Shown here in pieces: positions 17,542-27,496 of a stretch of DNA of 33,967 bases. Source of the DNA: an uncultured Clostridia bacterium (GTDB lineage: Bacteria > Bacillota > Clostridia > TANB77 > RGIG9151). The position numbers were made by a program, and so were the translations under genes. The DNA is taken from assembly GCA_934500865.1 (NCBI GenBank), contig CAKSUD010000009.1, positions 1 to 33,967 of the forward strand, in the 5' to 3' direction. The notes beneath the pieces were generated by a model. The model did not search any database. It was not told the origin of the DNA and saw only the letters and a list, made by a program, of their open reading frames with translations. Each line of letters opens with the position of its first letter. Positions within the stretch are counted from its first letter, which is position 1.

Positions 17542-17826
17542 ATGTTACTTAGAATTGATGTTCAATTCTTCGCACATAAAAAAGGTGGCGGAAGCACAAA
17601 GAACGGTAGAGACAGTGAGTCAAAAAGACTTGGTGCTAAAAGAGCTGACGGACAATTTGTATTAGCTGGTAATATCTTAGTAAGACAACGCGGAACAAAG
17701 ATTTATCCAGGAACAAATGTTATGATTGGTAGTGACGATACATTATTTGCTACAGCAGATGGTATTGTTAAGTTTGAAAGAAAAGGTAGAGACAAGAAAC
17801 AAGTTTCTGTGTATGCTGCTGAATAA
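17542..17826 (+). CDS. rpmA: Large-subunit ribosomal protein bL27, with cleavable N-terminal extension
   Basis: 94 residues. The N-terminus [17 protein letters not shown] carries the Firmicutes extension with a QFF/A cut site after Phe10, the target of Prp. After cleavage the basic tail AHKKGGG would reach the peptidyl-transferase centre. The body contains the L27 signature [17 protein letters not shown] (17528-17534) precedes the start. A terminator follows at 17833. Confidence 0.97.
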   Translation: MLLRIDVQFFAHKKGGGSTKNGRDSESKRLGAKRADGQFVLAGNILVRQRGTKIYPGTNVMIGSDDTLFATADGIVKFERKGRDKKQVSVYAAE

Positions 17827-17832
17827 TGAATT

Positions 17833-17870
17833 ATTAAGGAAAGAGGCCGCTACGACCTTTTTCCTTTTTA
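17833..17870 (+). terminator. Terminator after rpmA
   Basis: AAGGAAAGAGG pairs with CCTTTTTCCTT (one GU pair), closing a 9-base loop, and T residues follow. It separates the ribosomal cluster from obgE, which must then have its own start signal or receive partial read-through. Confidence 0.75.
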
Positions 17871-17882
17871 ATTTATTTGTAA

Positions 17883-19184
<1,302 letters not shown>

Positions 19185-19211
19185 GACCTTTTTTATAAGG
19201 AGTTGAATTTT

Positions 19212-20810
19212 ATGGAAGATATTGATGTAGATGCTTTCGCAAAAGAGGCTAAAGAAAAAGTGAAAGGCAATAAGTTTATAGTAGGTATTGTCTCAGTGCT
19301 TGTTCTTTTGGTTGTTGTATTTTTGATATTATTATTAATGACAGTAGGTTATAAAAGAATTTATGGTGGTGTTTCGGTAAATGGAGTTGCTTTAGGTGGT
19401 ATGACACTAGAAGAAGCCCAGCAAACACTAAATAACCAATATAAAGACTTAGCATATCTAGATATAAGTGTACGATGCAATGATTATAGAAATGATTTTA
19501 GGGCTGAAGATATAAGTGCAAGTTTTGATGTTGATTCTGCTGTAAACACAGCATATGCTTATGGGAGAGACGGCAATTTAATAGATAGAATATTAAATGG
19601 ACTAAAATGTAGATTTAGTAAGAATGATTTAACGGTTGATGTAAATGTTGACAGAAAAAAAATAGAATCTGAAATAGCTAAAGTAACTCGTGAAGTTGAA
19701 AGTCCTGCTATTGAATGGAGTTATGCTAGAGAAGGAGATAAACTTCTAGTTAAAAATGGTGTTACCGGAATTATAGCTGATAAAGAGGCTGCTAGATTAG
19801 AAATAATAAGTAAGCTAGATAAGATGGTTAATATGCTAGATAATCCGGTAAATATAAAAACTGAAGAAGTACATCCTGAAAAAGTAGATATAGATAAGAT
19901 TCAAAAACAAATAACCAAAAAAGTACAGAACGCGGAATACATCAGTGATACGGGGAATTTAATAGAACAGATTATAGGTATAGAAATAGAAGATGTTGAT
20001 CAAGCAAAAAAACTTGCAAATAGTATTACCGAAGAAGGAATGCAGTTTTCAATTCCATTGCTTATAACAATGCCTGAGATTACAACTGAAAATGTCCTAG
20101 GCGAATTATTTAGAGATAAGTTAAGTACATATACTACATATTTTAATGTTAACGAAGTAGAAAGAACGGAAAATGTAAGACTTGCAGCAGAATTTATTGA
20201 TGATGTAATTCTAATGCCTGGTCAAGAGTTTTCCTATAACAATATCGTAGGTGAAAGAAGTACAGAAAGAGGATTTAAAACGGCTAAAGTTTATCAGCAA
20301 GGTCAAGTGGTAGACGGACTTGGCGGAGGAATTTGTCAAGTATCTTCTACATTATATAATGCCGTTGTGATGGCAGATTTAGAAGTATTAGAAAGAAAAA
20401 ATCATAGTTTATCGGTTTCATATGTAAAATTGGGCAGAGATGCAACTGTTGTTTATGGAAGTATAGACTTTAGATTCAAAAACAGTAGACAGTATCCTAT
20501 AAAGATATCAAGTAAAATTTCAGGTGGAACATTAACAATAGAAATATATGGATATAATACAAATAAGACAAGATTAGTAGATATCGAAACAGAAGTAATA
20601 GAAGTATTACCGTTTAAGGAACAGGAAATACAAGATGCTACAATGCCGGTTGGAACAAGCAAAATTACTACAACAGGACACAAAGGATATAAAGTAAAAT
20701 CATATAGAGTTACAACCGAAAACGGGGAGGTAGTAGAGAGAAAGTTTATAGCTACGGATACATATTCGCCGGTGGCACAAGTTAAAAGAGTTGGAATTGC
20801 TGCAAACTAA
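19212..20810 (+). CDS. VanW-family wall protein with G5 domain
   Basis: I choose ATG 19212, with AAGGAG at 19197-19202. An earlier in-frame TTG overlaps the binding site. The 532 residues have an N-terminal anchor helix (about 23-48) and peptidoglycan-binding-4-like segments (NGVALGGMTLEEAQ and a second copy around 150-235). A VanW domain follows at about 320-430 (LMPGQEFSYNNIVGERS, GGGICQVSSTLYNA), with a G5-like domain at the C-terminus (KSYRVTTENGEVV). The layout is common in clostridial surface proteins linked to wall metabolism. The biochemical role of VanW is not established. It is encoded downstream of obgE with a short gap. Confidence 0.9.
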   Translation: MEDIDVDAFAKEAKEKVKGNKFIVGIVSVLVLLVVVFLILLLMTVGYKRIYGGVSVNGVALGGMTLEEAQQTLNNQYKDLAYLDISVRCNDYRNDFRAEDISASFDVDSAVNTAYAYGRDGNLIDRILNGLKCRFSKNDLTVDVNVDRKKIESEIAKVTREVESPAIEWSYAREGDKLLVKNGVTGIIADKEAARLEIISKLDKMVNMLDNPVNIKTEEVHPEKVDIDKIQKQITKKVQNAEYISDTGNLIEQIIGIEIEDVDQAKKLANSITEEGMQFSIPLLITMPEITTENVLGELFRDKLSTYTTYFNVNEVERTENVRLAAEFIDDVILMPGQEFSYNNIVGERSTERGFKTAKVYQQGQVVDGLGGGICQVSSTLYNAVVMADLEVLERKNHSLSVSYVKLGRDATVVYGSIDFRFKNSRQYPIKISSKISGGTLTIEIYGYNTNKTRLVDIETEVIEVLPFKEQEIQDATMPVGTSKITTTGHKGYKVKSYRVTTENGEVVERKFIATDTYSPVAQVKRVGIAAN

Positions 20811-20840
20811 ATTGCGGAAGTTTATTGGAGGGTTATATAA

Positions 20841-22157
20841 ATGAAAAAAAGAGGGGTAATTGGTGGCGTTATTGCGATTATTATTTTATCTGCTATTTTG
20901 AAGGTTTGGTGGATAAATAATATACCACTTACTCCTCTTTATGATTTTGAGACATTTTATAAAGTGGCGGTTAATTTATATAATGGAGAAGGATTTACTC
21001 TAAATGGCTATCCTTGGGCTTTTCAGTCATATGGTTATCCCCTTATACTAAGTATTTTCTTTAGAATAGTTGGAAGTTCGAGTATATTTACCGCAAAAGT
21101 TTTTAATGTTATATGTTCTACACTTACATTGCCATTTATTTTCTTAATCATGGATAAGGTGTTTAATAAAAAGAGTGTTGTATGGCTTTGCTTTGTAGTG
21201 TTTGCCTTTATGCCTAATAATCTTATATATAATAATGTATTGGGTAGTGAGATATTATCAGTGTTATTATTTTCAATAATTATATGTATGAATTTATATA
21301 TGATTGAAAAATATAAGATATGGAATTTTATAATTCAAGGTTTTTTAATCGGAATATTAAGTTTAGTTAAACCGTTTTTTATGGCATATCCTATTGTTTT
21401 AATTTTTATATACTTTATTAAAAATAAAGAACTTAAAAATACGGCAATCATTGGTGTATCCTTAATTGTAGGATTTATGTGTGTAATGATTCCATCGACA
21501 ATAAAGAACTATAAAGCTTTCGGAAAAGCATTTCCTATATCGTATAATGGTGGGTATACATTGTATATAAATAATAATAGTATGAATGTTAGAGGAACTT
21601 GGATGAATGCTTTTAAGGTTCCGGCAAGTGAGGAATTTAAGCAGAAATTACGTGATGTTGGGTTTGAATATGATGTTGACCATATAACTGAAAAGACTCA
21701 AAATTTAAGAAATGCATACTCGGGAGATATATTTAAAGAAGAAGCAATAAAATGGATAATACAACATCCAGCAGAATTCATTTCATTAGGATGCTTAAGA
21801 ATAGTTAACGTTTTCTTTGACGGTGCATCTGATGTACAATTGTGGGGGTTTGAAAACTTAGGTCAAATGACAATTATGCAAAATAGGTTATTTAAGGTAT
21901 TTATGGGTGTTTCGAATTCGATAATATATGTTATAAGTACATCATTTATATTTGTATTATTGTTAAATATAAAGAGGATATTTACTAAAAAGGCAGAACT
22001 TAGTTTATTAATAGTAACTTGGAGTACGTTATTCTTTTATGCAGTATATTTTGTAATAGAGGGCCAAGCCAGATATAACTTCCCAACTTTATTTATGCTT
22101 TTAATATGTTTTGGTTGGTTATTTGAAAAGGCTGAATTCAAGGATACATCAATATAG
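20841..22157 (+). CDS. GT39-like membrane glycosyltransferase
   Basis: 438 residues with roughly ten predicted membrane helices. In the first extracellular loop an acidic motif (PLYDFETFYKVAVNLYNGEGFT) matches the catalytic-loop position of dolichyl/polyprenyl-phosphate-dependent transferases (PMT/ArnT/GT39 superfamily). A second loop carries YGYPL. It would transfer a sugar from a lipid carrier on the outer face of the membrane. The acceptor is unknown. TTGGAGGG precedes the ATG. It sits with a wall protein and ends with the word GGATACATC over its last codons. Confidence 0.8.
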   Translation: MKKRGVIGGVIAIIILSAILKVWWINNIPLTPLYDFETFYKVAVNLYNGEGFTLNGYPWAFQSYGYPLILSIFFRIVGSSSIFTAKVFNVICSTLTLPFIFLIMDKVFNKKSVVWLCFVVFAFMPNNLIYNNVLGSEILSVLLFSIIICMNLYMIEKYKIWNFIIQGFLIGILSLVKPFFMAYPIVLIFIYFIKNKELKNTAIIGVSLIVGFMCVMIPSTIKNYKAFGKAFPISYNGGYTLYINNNSMNVRGTWMNAFKVPASEEFKQKLRDVGFEYDVDHITEKTQNLRNAYSGDIFKEEAIKWIIQHPAEFISLGCLRIVNVFFDGASDVQLWGFENLGQMTIMQNRLFKVFMGVSNSIIYVISTSFIFVLLLNIKRIFTKKAELSLLIVTWSTLFFYAVYFVIEGQARYNFPTLFMLLICFGWLFEKAEFKDTSI

Positions 22158-22177
22158 TAGAGGTTTAGGAGGGCAAA

Positions 22178-23266
22178 ATGTTAGAAGAATTATTAAGCAA
22201 AGAAGTTAATGTGGTTAAAGAATTGATGGATACACATAAGTGTAGATTTATGGGAATTTTAAATACTTATGACATTACTATTAAGGATAAGGGAAATTTT
22301 AAGTATCCAAAAGCAATATTAAATAAAGAGTATGGAGGAGCTAGTGTACTTCCGATAGATAAAGAAGGTAATGTTTATTTAGAAATACAATATAGATTTC
22401 CGTTAAGAGAAACTATAATAGAGCTTCCGGCAGGAAGAAGTGAAACCGGAGAGACATTTTTTGACTGTGCCAAAAGAGAATTAAGAGAAGAAACAGGTTG
22501 TACAACCGATAAAATTATCGAACAACCGGCAATATATGCCCAACCGGAATTTACTAACGAGAGATTAGGCTCATTTGTGGCATTAGATTGTGAACAAACG
22601 GAAAAACAACACTTAGATGCAGACGAAACAGTTTGCGTTTTTAAACTACCATATGAAGGTGCAATAGAACTGGTAAAAAATAATGTGATTAAAGATGAAA
22701 GAACAATCATTGCACTCGGGATAAGTAGATGTATCCAGGGTTTGCGGTTTGGTGCACTTGGTGAAAATATAGAAGAATTTACGAAGAAAGTAATAAATAG
22801 ACTTAAAGATGAAGAAGAAAATCTAGAAGAAAAAGAGGTTGGAATTGATTACACTCTTCCATGTGAGTTTGGACTGGTAAGAGACCATATAGTAGTTGTC
22901 CCGGGAAATAAAAATTCAAGGCGTGAATGTTTTTATTTAAAATCAGGAAGTATTGTGCTTCCAATTTCAAAAAATGGGAAATTAGGTTTTGGAGTTCGGT
23001 ATATGCCGACAGTAGATAAAAATCTTGTACATTTACCGGAAAAATTAGAATTTAAAGAAACTGATAATCTGTGTGAATTTGGGGAAATGATAACAGCAGT
23101 AGGTTATTCTAATGATAGACAAAATATGTTTTTGGTAAAGGATATGGAAGAAACAGAAGAGTTTGAGTGGCTTACAGTAAACGAGACTCTTGATTATATA
23201 AAAAACGGGAAGATTGAAGACGGCAGAGTGTTAGCAATCGTACTGAAGTATTTGATGAGCATGTAG
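22178..23266 (+). CDS. Nudix hydrolase with second, degenerate Nudix-like domain
   Basis: 362 residues. The first domain (about 35-190) has a complete Nudix box, Gly86-X5-Glu92-X7-Arg100-Glu-X-X-Glu-Glu105-X-Gly107. It resembles ADP-ribose pyrophosphatases (LPAGRSETGET). These cleave nucleoside diphosphate derivatives using Mg2+. The C-terminal part (about 225-362) repeats the fold pattern (VVVPGNKNSR ... IVLPISKNGKLGFGVRYMP ... EFEWLTVNETLDYI) but has no REXXEE box, so it is probably non-catalytic. TTAGGAGG precedes the ATG, and a strong terminator follows. Confidence 0.9.
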   Translation: MLEELLSKEVNVVKELMDTHKCRFMGILNTYDITIKDKGNFKYPKAILNKEYGGASVLPIDKEGNVYLEIQYRFPLRETIIELPAGRSETGETFFDCAKRELREETGCTTDKIIEQPAIYAQPEFTNERLGSFVALDCEQTEKQHLDADETVCVFKLPYEGAIELVKNNVIKDERTIIALGISRCIQGLRFGALGENIEEFTKKVINRLKDEEENLEEKEVGIDYTLPCEFGLVRDHIVVVPGNKNSRRECFYLKSGSIVLPISKNGKLGFGVRYMPTVDKNLVHLPEKLEFKETDNLCEFGEMITAVGYSNDRQNMFLVKDMEETEEFEWLTVNETLDYIKNGKIEDGRVLAIVLKYLMSM

Positions 23267-23272
23267 GGAAAT

Positions 23273-23320
23273 AAGAGCTATGTTGTGGAATATTTGTGGG
23301 GCACAACATAGCTCTTTTTT
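23273..23320 (+). terminator. Strong terminator after the Nudix gene
   Basis: A 15-bp perfect stem (23273-23287 with 23302-23316, core GAGCTATGTTGTG) and a 14-base loop, followed by six T residues. It closes the transcript containing the wall, glycosyltransferase and Nudix genes. Confidence 0.92.
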
Positions 23321-23344
23321 GTTTAAAAAGTTTTGCGTTAGTAT

Positions 23345-23351
23345 TGTCGAA
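23345..23351 (+). promoter_or_regulatory. Candidate Spo0A box
   Basis: TGTCGAA within ATTGTCGAAAT matches the Spo0A box core TGNCGAA. It lies in the 218-base gap before the small Rpn-like gene. A single 7-base match in AT-rich DNA can occur by chance. The rest of the gap shows a terminator and nothing else I can support. Confidence 0.35.
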
Positions 23352-23484
23352 ATATGTTACTTTTTGTAAACTTTTAGATTTAAATACTTTATCAAACGGT
23401 GTTGACTAATGACGAATTATGAATTAAAATGAAATAAAGATGGGACCGGAGAAAGAAGAAAAAATTATAAAGGAGGACGATGAA

Positions 23485-23742
23485 ATGGGGAACCTAGCTC
23501 GAATAGGAAGAGAAATTTTTAATGATGGATTATGCCAAGGGCGAAAAGAGGGGGAAGTTCAAGGAAAAATAGAAGCTAAAATATCTCTAATTCAAAAAAT
23601 TTTATCTAAAAAGTTAAATTCTTTCCCCCCACAACAAATTTTAATAAAATTAAATGTGGCATCCATTGAAAAGCTAGAAGAAATCGAAGATAAATTATTT
23701 GATATAGAATCGTGGAATGAAGTAAAAAACATTTTGGAATAA
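23485..23742 (+). pseudogene. Orphan C-terminal fragment of an Rpn/PD-(D/E)XK-type nuclease family
   Basis: AAAGGAGG at 23469-23476 supports ATG 23485, giving 85 residues. An in-frame ATG at 23440 has no such site. The repetitive GxxxGxxxGKIEAK stretch, the LIQKILSKKLNSFPPQQILIK helix and the final DIESWNEVKNIL match the C-terminal tail seen in Rpn (YhgA/DUF4351-type) recombination-promoting nucleases and related transposase-like proteins. The PD-(D/E)XK catalytic domain is absent. This is either a decayed remnant with a fortuitously good binding site, or an internally started small protein that could act as a modulator. Similar short C-terminal products are known within rpn genes. Confidence 0.6.
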
Positions 23743-23763
23743 AATGTAAAATTGTAACTTTGC

Positions 23764-23792
23764 TTGACAAGTTATTCCTTATAATATATTAT
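23764..23792 (+). promoter_or_regulatory. Promoter of the pheST transcript
   Basis: TTGACA (23764-23769), a 17-base spacer and TATTAT (23787-23792) lie just upstream of the T-box leader. Confidence 0.7.
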
Positions 23793-23801
23793 TAAATAAA
23801 T

Positions 23802-24030
23802 GCGTTGACGAAGAGAGTAGGTATAATTTTATGTATAGAGAGCTGATGAAGATGGAAATTCGGCAGATAAATTATATTGAAGTTCGCTTCACGAGCAGCA
23901 AGGGTGATATGTAGTTCTTGTCGTATTCCTACGTTATAAGGATTAAAAGTGAGTAAAGATATTTACTAAGTGGGATGGTACCGCGGAAGATATAGGCTTT
24001 CGTTCCTTTGTGGAACGAAAGTCTTTTTTT
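23802..24030 (+). ncRNA. T-box leader of pheST
   Basis: The conserved T-box sequence TGGGATGGTACCGCGG (23971-23986) is followed by a terminator (23995-24006 pairing with 24012-24023, then seven T). The 5' part has the stem I features GAGAGTAGG ... CCTAC and the internal GATGAAGA motif. Two UUC triplets (23915-23917, 23926-23928) near the 3' side of stem I are candidates for the Phe specifier. I cannot decide between them without folding. Uncharged tRNA-Phe would stabilise the antiterminator and allow pheST transcription. Confidence 0.93.
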
Positions 24031-24071
24031 GTTTCACGCGAAACATATACCAAAAGTAAGGAGGATATAAA

Positions 24072-25091
24072 ATGCTGAAAGACACATTATTACAAATGAA
24101 AGAGGAAGTAATAGAAAAAATTAATACTGCAAAAAGTGTTGATATTGTTGAACAATTAAGAGTTGAGTTTTTGGGGAAAAAGGGTAAAATAACGGATATC
24201 CTTAAGGGATTAAAAGATTTATCTGTTGAAGAAAAAAAAGAAATCGGAAAGCTTGCTAATGACGTAAAATCAGAGCTTGAGTCAAAAATTGAAAAGGCAG
24301 TTGAAATTATAAGTGAGAGAGAAATAGAAGAAAAGCTGTCAAAAGAAAATTTTGATATCACATTCCCTGGAAAAGAAATTGAAAAAGGAAGTTTGCATCC
24401 TATAACTATTGTTCAAAAAAGAGCAGAAGAGATTTTTAAGGGAATGGGCTTTATGATTGCCGATGGACCTGAAATTGAAACTGACTATTTTAACTTTGAG
24501 GTTTTAAATATTCCTAAAGATCATCCGGCAAGAGATATGCAAGATACTTATTATTTAAACACAGGTAATGTTTTAAGAACACAAACATCTGCATGTCAAG
24601 GAAGGTTTATGCAAAAGGTAAAACCACCATTTAGAATGATCGCGCCTGGAAGATGCTTTAGAAATGAAGCAATGGACGCAAGTCATGAAAATACATTCTT
24701 CCAATTAGAAGGAATGATGGTTGATAAAGATTTATCTATAGCCAACTTGGTATATATAATGAAAACTTTGCTTACCGAAATCTTAGAAAGAGATGTTGAG
24801 GTAAGATTAAGACCTGGCTTCTTCCCGTTTGTAGAACCTGGATTTGAATTAGATATAAACTGTCAAATTTGTGGTGGAAAAGGGTGCCCAACTTGTAAAC
24901 ATGCAGGGTGGATAGAATTACTTCCTTGTGGAATGGTTCACCCAAATGTATTAAGAGCCGGTGGAATTGATCCGGAAGAATACAAAGGCTTTGCTTTTGG
25001 TGTAGGATTAACAAGACTTGCTATGATGAAATATGGCATTAAAGATATAAGAGAATTAAACAGCGGCGATTTAAGATTTTTAAGAAAGTAG
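24072..25091 (+). CDS. pheS: Phenylalanyl-tRNA synthetase alpha subunit
   Basis: 339 residues, the usual size. An N-terminal coiled-coil arm (about 1-85) binds tRNA. The class II catalytic core follows, with motif 2 around RCFRNEAMDASHENTFFQLEG and motif 3 FGVGLTRLAMMKYGI near the C-terminus. AAGGAGG precedes the ATG. It forms the alpha2beta2 enzyme with PheT encoded 8 bases downstream and is controlled by the T-box leader. Confidence 0.98.
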   Translation: MLKDTLLQMKEEVIEKINTAKSVDIVEQLRVEFLGKKGKITDILKGLKDLSVEEKKEIGKLANDVKSELESKIEKAVEIISEREIEEKLSKENFDITFPGKEIEKGSLHPITIVQKRAEEIFKGMGFMIADGPEIETDYFNFEVLNIPKDHPARDMQDTYYLNTGNVLRTQTSACQGRFMQKVKPPFRMIAPGRCFRNEAMDASHENTFFQLEGMMVDKDLSIANLVYIMKTLLTEILERDVEVRLRPGFFPFVEPGFELDINCQICGGKGCPTCKHAGWIELLPCGMVHPNVLRAGGIDPEEYKGFAFGVGLTRLAMMKYGIKDIRELNSGDLRFLRK

Positions 25092-25099
25092 GGATATAG

Positions 25100-27466
25100 A
25101 TGAAAATTTCAATGAATTGGATAAATGACTATGTAGATATTTCAGGATTGGATATGAATGAATTAGCACACAGTTTTACTATGTCAACGGCAGAAATAGA
25201 AGAAGTTGAATTTGTTGGAAGAGATATAGAAAATGTCGTTGCAGGTAAGATTTTAACTTGTGAATCAATTCCTGAATCTAAAAAACTTCATAAGCTTACT
25301 GTTGATACAGGCGATGGTGTGGTTCAATGTATGTGCGGAGCACCAAATGCAAGAGAGGGAATTATAGTTCCATTTGCAAAGATTGGCGGCAAGGTTGCCG
25401 GTATGGAAATAGGACAAGCAAAACTTGCAGGTTATGACAGTTTTGGAATGTGCTGCTCAGGAAAAGAATTAGGAATAAGTGATGACCATTCCGGCCTTAT
25501 GATTTTAGATGAAAATACAAAGGTAGGAACGGACATAAAAGAAATTCTTCCGATAGAAGATGTTATTTGGGAAGTAGATAATAAGTCTATTACAAATAGA
25601 CCTGATTTATGGGGACATTATGGAATAGCAAGAGAAATTGCTGCTATTACAGGAAGAGAATTAAGAAAAATGCCGGTAGCAGATTTAAGTAAGTATAATG
25701 ACTTACCTAAAATTCCTGTAGAAATACAAGATGATAGATGTACAAGATATGCTTGTATGGTGTTTGATAATGTAACGCGTCCTTGCTCAACATATGAAAT
25801 GCAAGTTAGACTTTTCTATTGTGGAATGAGAGCAATAAGCTTTTTGGTAGACTTAACAAACTATATAATGCTTGATGTTGGACAACCTATGCATGCATTT
25901 GAAAGAGAAGGAATAGAAAAAATAGTGGTTCGTGCAAGTAGAGGCGAAAAGTTTACTACACTAGATGATATTGAAAGAGAAGTTGGAAGTGAAACGTTAT
26001 TCATATGTAATAACGATGAACCAATTGCATTAGCCGGAATTATGGGCGGAAGAGATTCAGAAGTAACAGAAAAAACAAAGTCTATTATTTTGGAATCAGC
26101 AAACTTCGATGCCGGAACAATAAGAAGAAATGCTGCAAAACTTGGTATGAGAACAGAAGCTAGCGCAAGATATGAAAAGACATTAGATAGTCAATATGTA
26201 ATTGATGCATTAGAAAGATTTGTTTATTTACTTACAAGAGATGACAAAAATGCTTCTGTTACAGGCGGACTTACAGATACTATAAGAAAGCCTCAAAAAG
26301 AAGTAGAAATAAAAATAACAAAGAGTTATATTGACGGATATATCGGACAAGAACTGCCACTTGAAAAAATGGTAAGCATCCTAGAATCATTAAAGTTTGG
26401 CGTAAAAGTAGATGGGGAGGAGCTAACAATAAAAGTTCCTACATTTAGAGCTTCAAAAGATATTAGTATAAAGGCTGATATTGTGGAAGAGGTGGCAAGA
26501 ATTTATGGATTTGACAATATTACTCCTATGCCTACAAAAGTTCCGCTTTCTGCATTGGTTGTAAATAAAGAAAGAGAAACAGAACATGAAATAAAGAAAA
26601 TTTTAGCTTATTCATTTGGCTTGTCAGAAGTTCAAAGTTATTTATGGTATGACAATAAATTTAATGTTGAGGCCGGAATTGGTAATTTAGAGGGGATAAA
26701 ATTACTTAGCCCAAGTGCACCGGAACTTGCTGATATAAGACAAGAAATGGCACCTACACTATTAAAGTTTGCAAACGAAAACAGAAAGAATTTTAGCGAG
26801 TTCGGAATTTTCGATATTGGTAGTGTTGCACCAATAAAGAATGGCGAATTTAAAGAAAATAAGCAACTTGGAATTTTGATTGCAAGTAAAAAAGAGAGTG
26901 AAAATGATTTATTTTACAAAGCAAAGGGTATAGTAAATAATATATTAAAGATAACAAAAAATGTTGAATTATCATATAAAGTTAGTGAAGAGAAGAAAAA
27001 TTGGATGAATCCTGTAAAAACAGCAAAGATTATGTATGAGAATACAGACCTTGGCTATATAACAGTACTTCATCCAAAGATAAAGAACAACATAGATAAA
27101 AAGCTAAACATTGTTATTGTAGAAATTAATTTATTTAAATTATATGCAATTAATGAAGTTGAGCCAAAATATGAAGCAGTTTCAAAATATCCTGAAGTAA
27201 GTTTTGACTTGAGTTTACTTGTAGATAGCAATAAGGATTTTGAGAGTGTGGAAAAAGATTTAAATAATTTTGAAAGTCCTATTATAGTTAAAACAAAATT
27301 TGTCGATTTATATACTGGAGTGGGATTGCCAGAAAACAAGAAGAGTATGACGTTTACCTTCGTATGGTGTGCGCAAGACCACACGTTGGCGGGTGAAGAA
27401 GTAGAAGCAGAAAAAGTAAAATTATTAGATTATTTAAGTAGCAAAGGATATACCAGTAGATATTAA
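25100..27466 (+). CDS. pheT: Phenylalanyl-tRNA synthetase beta subunit
   Basis: 788 residues, normal length. An N-terminal tRNA-binding domain (about 40-150, GKILTCESIPESKKLHKLTVD) is followed by the B3/B4 editing region (about 210-380), B5 (about 400-475), the catalytic-like core and a C-terminal FDX-ACB anticodon-binding domain (SKYPEVSFDLSLLVD onward). The start is 8 bases after pheS. No terminator is obvious behind it, so pgi may be partly co-transcribed. Confidence 0.97.
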   Translation: MKISMNWINDYVDISGLDMNELAHSFTMSTAEIEEVEFVGRDIENVVAGKILTCESIPESKKLHKLTVDTGDGVVQCMCGAPNAREGIIVPFAKIGGKVAGMEIGQAKLAGYDSFGMCCSGKELGISDDHSGLMILDENTKVGTDIKEILPIEDVIWEVDNKSITNRPDLWGHYGIAREIAAITGRELRKMPVADLSKYNDLPKIPVEIQDDRCTRYACMVFDNVTRPCSTYEMQVRLFYCGMRAISFLVDLTNYIMLDVGQPMHAFEREGIEKIVVRASRGEKFTTLDDIEREVGSETLFICNNDEPIALAGIMGGRDSEVTEKTKSIILESANFDAGTIRRNAAKLGMRTEASARYEKTLDSQYVIDALERFVYLLTRDDKNASVTGGLTDTIRKPQKEVEIKITKSYIDGYIGQELPLEKMVSILESLKFGVKVDGEELTIKVPTFRASKDISIKADIVEEVARIYGFDNITPMPTKVPLSALVVNKERETEHEIKKILAYSFGLSEVQSYLWYDNKFNVEAGIGNLEGIKLLSPSAPELADIRQEMAPTLLKFANENRKNFSEFGIFDIGSVAPIKNGEFKENKQLGILIASKKESENDLFYKAKGIVNNILKITKNVELSYKVSEEKKNWMNPVKTAKIMYENTDLGYITVLHPKIKNNIDKKLNIVIVEINLFKLYAINEVEPKYEAVSKYPEVSFDLSLLVDSNKDFESVEKDLNNFESPIIVKTKFVDLYTGVGLPENKKSMTFTFVWCAQDHTLAGEEVEAEKVKLLDYLSSKGYTSRY

Positions 27467-27496
27467 TCCACCTGATGAAGATGGGAGAGATTTAAT

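Noticed and set aside
17480..17665. Small frame overlapping the end of prp and start of rpmA
   Set aside because: It overlaps two certain genes in another frame and has no binding site of its own.
23804..23810. TGACGAA resembling a Spo0A box before pheS
   Set aside because: It lies inside the 5' part of the T-box leader, downstream of the promoter, with no partner box. Chance is the simpler explanation.
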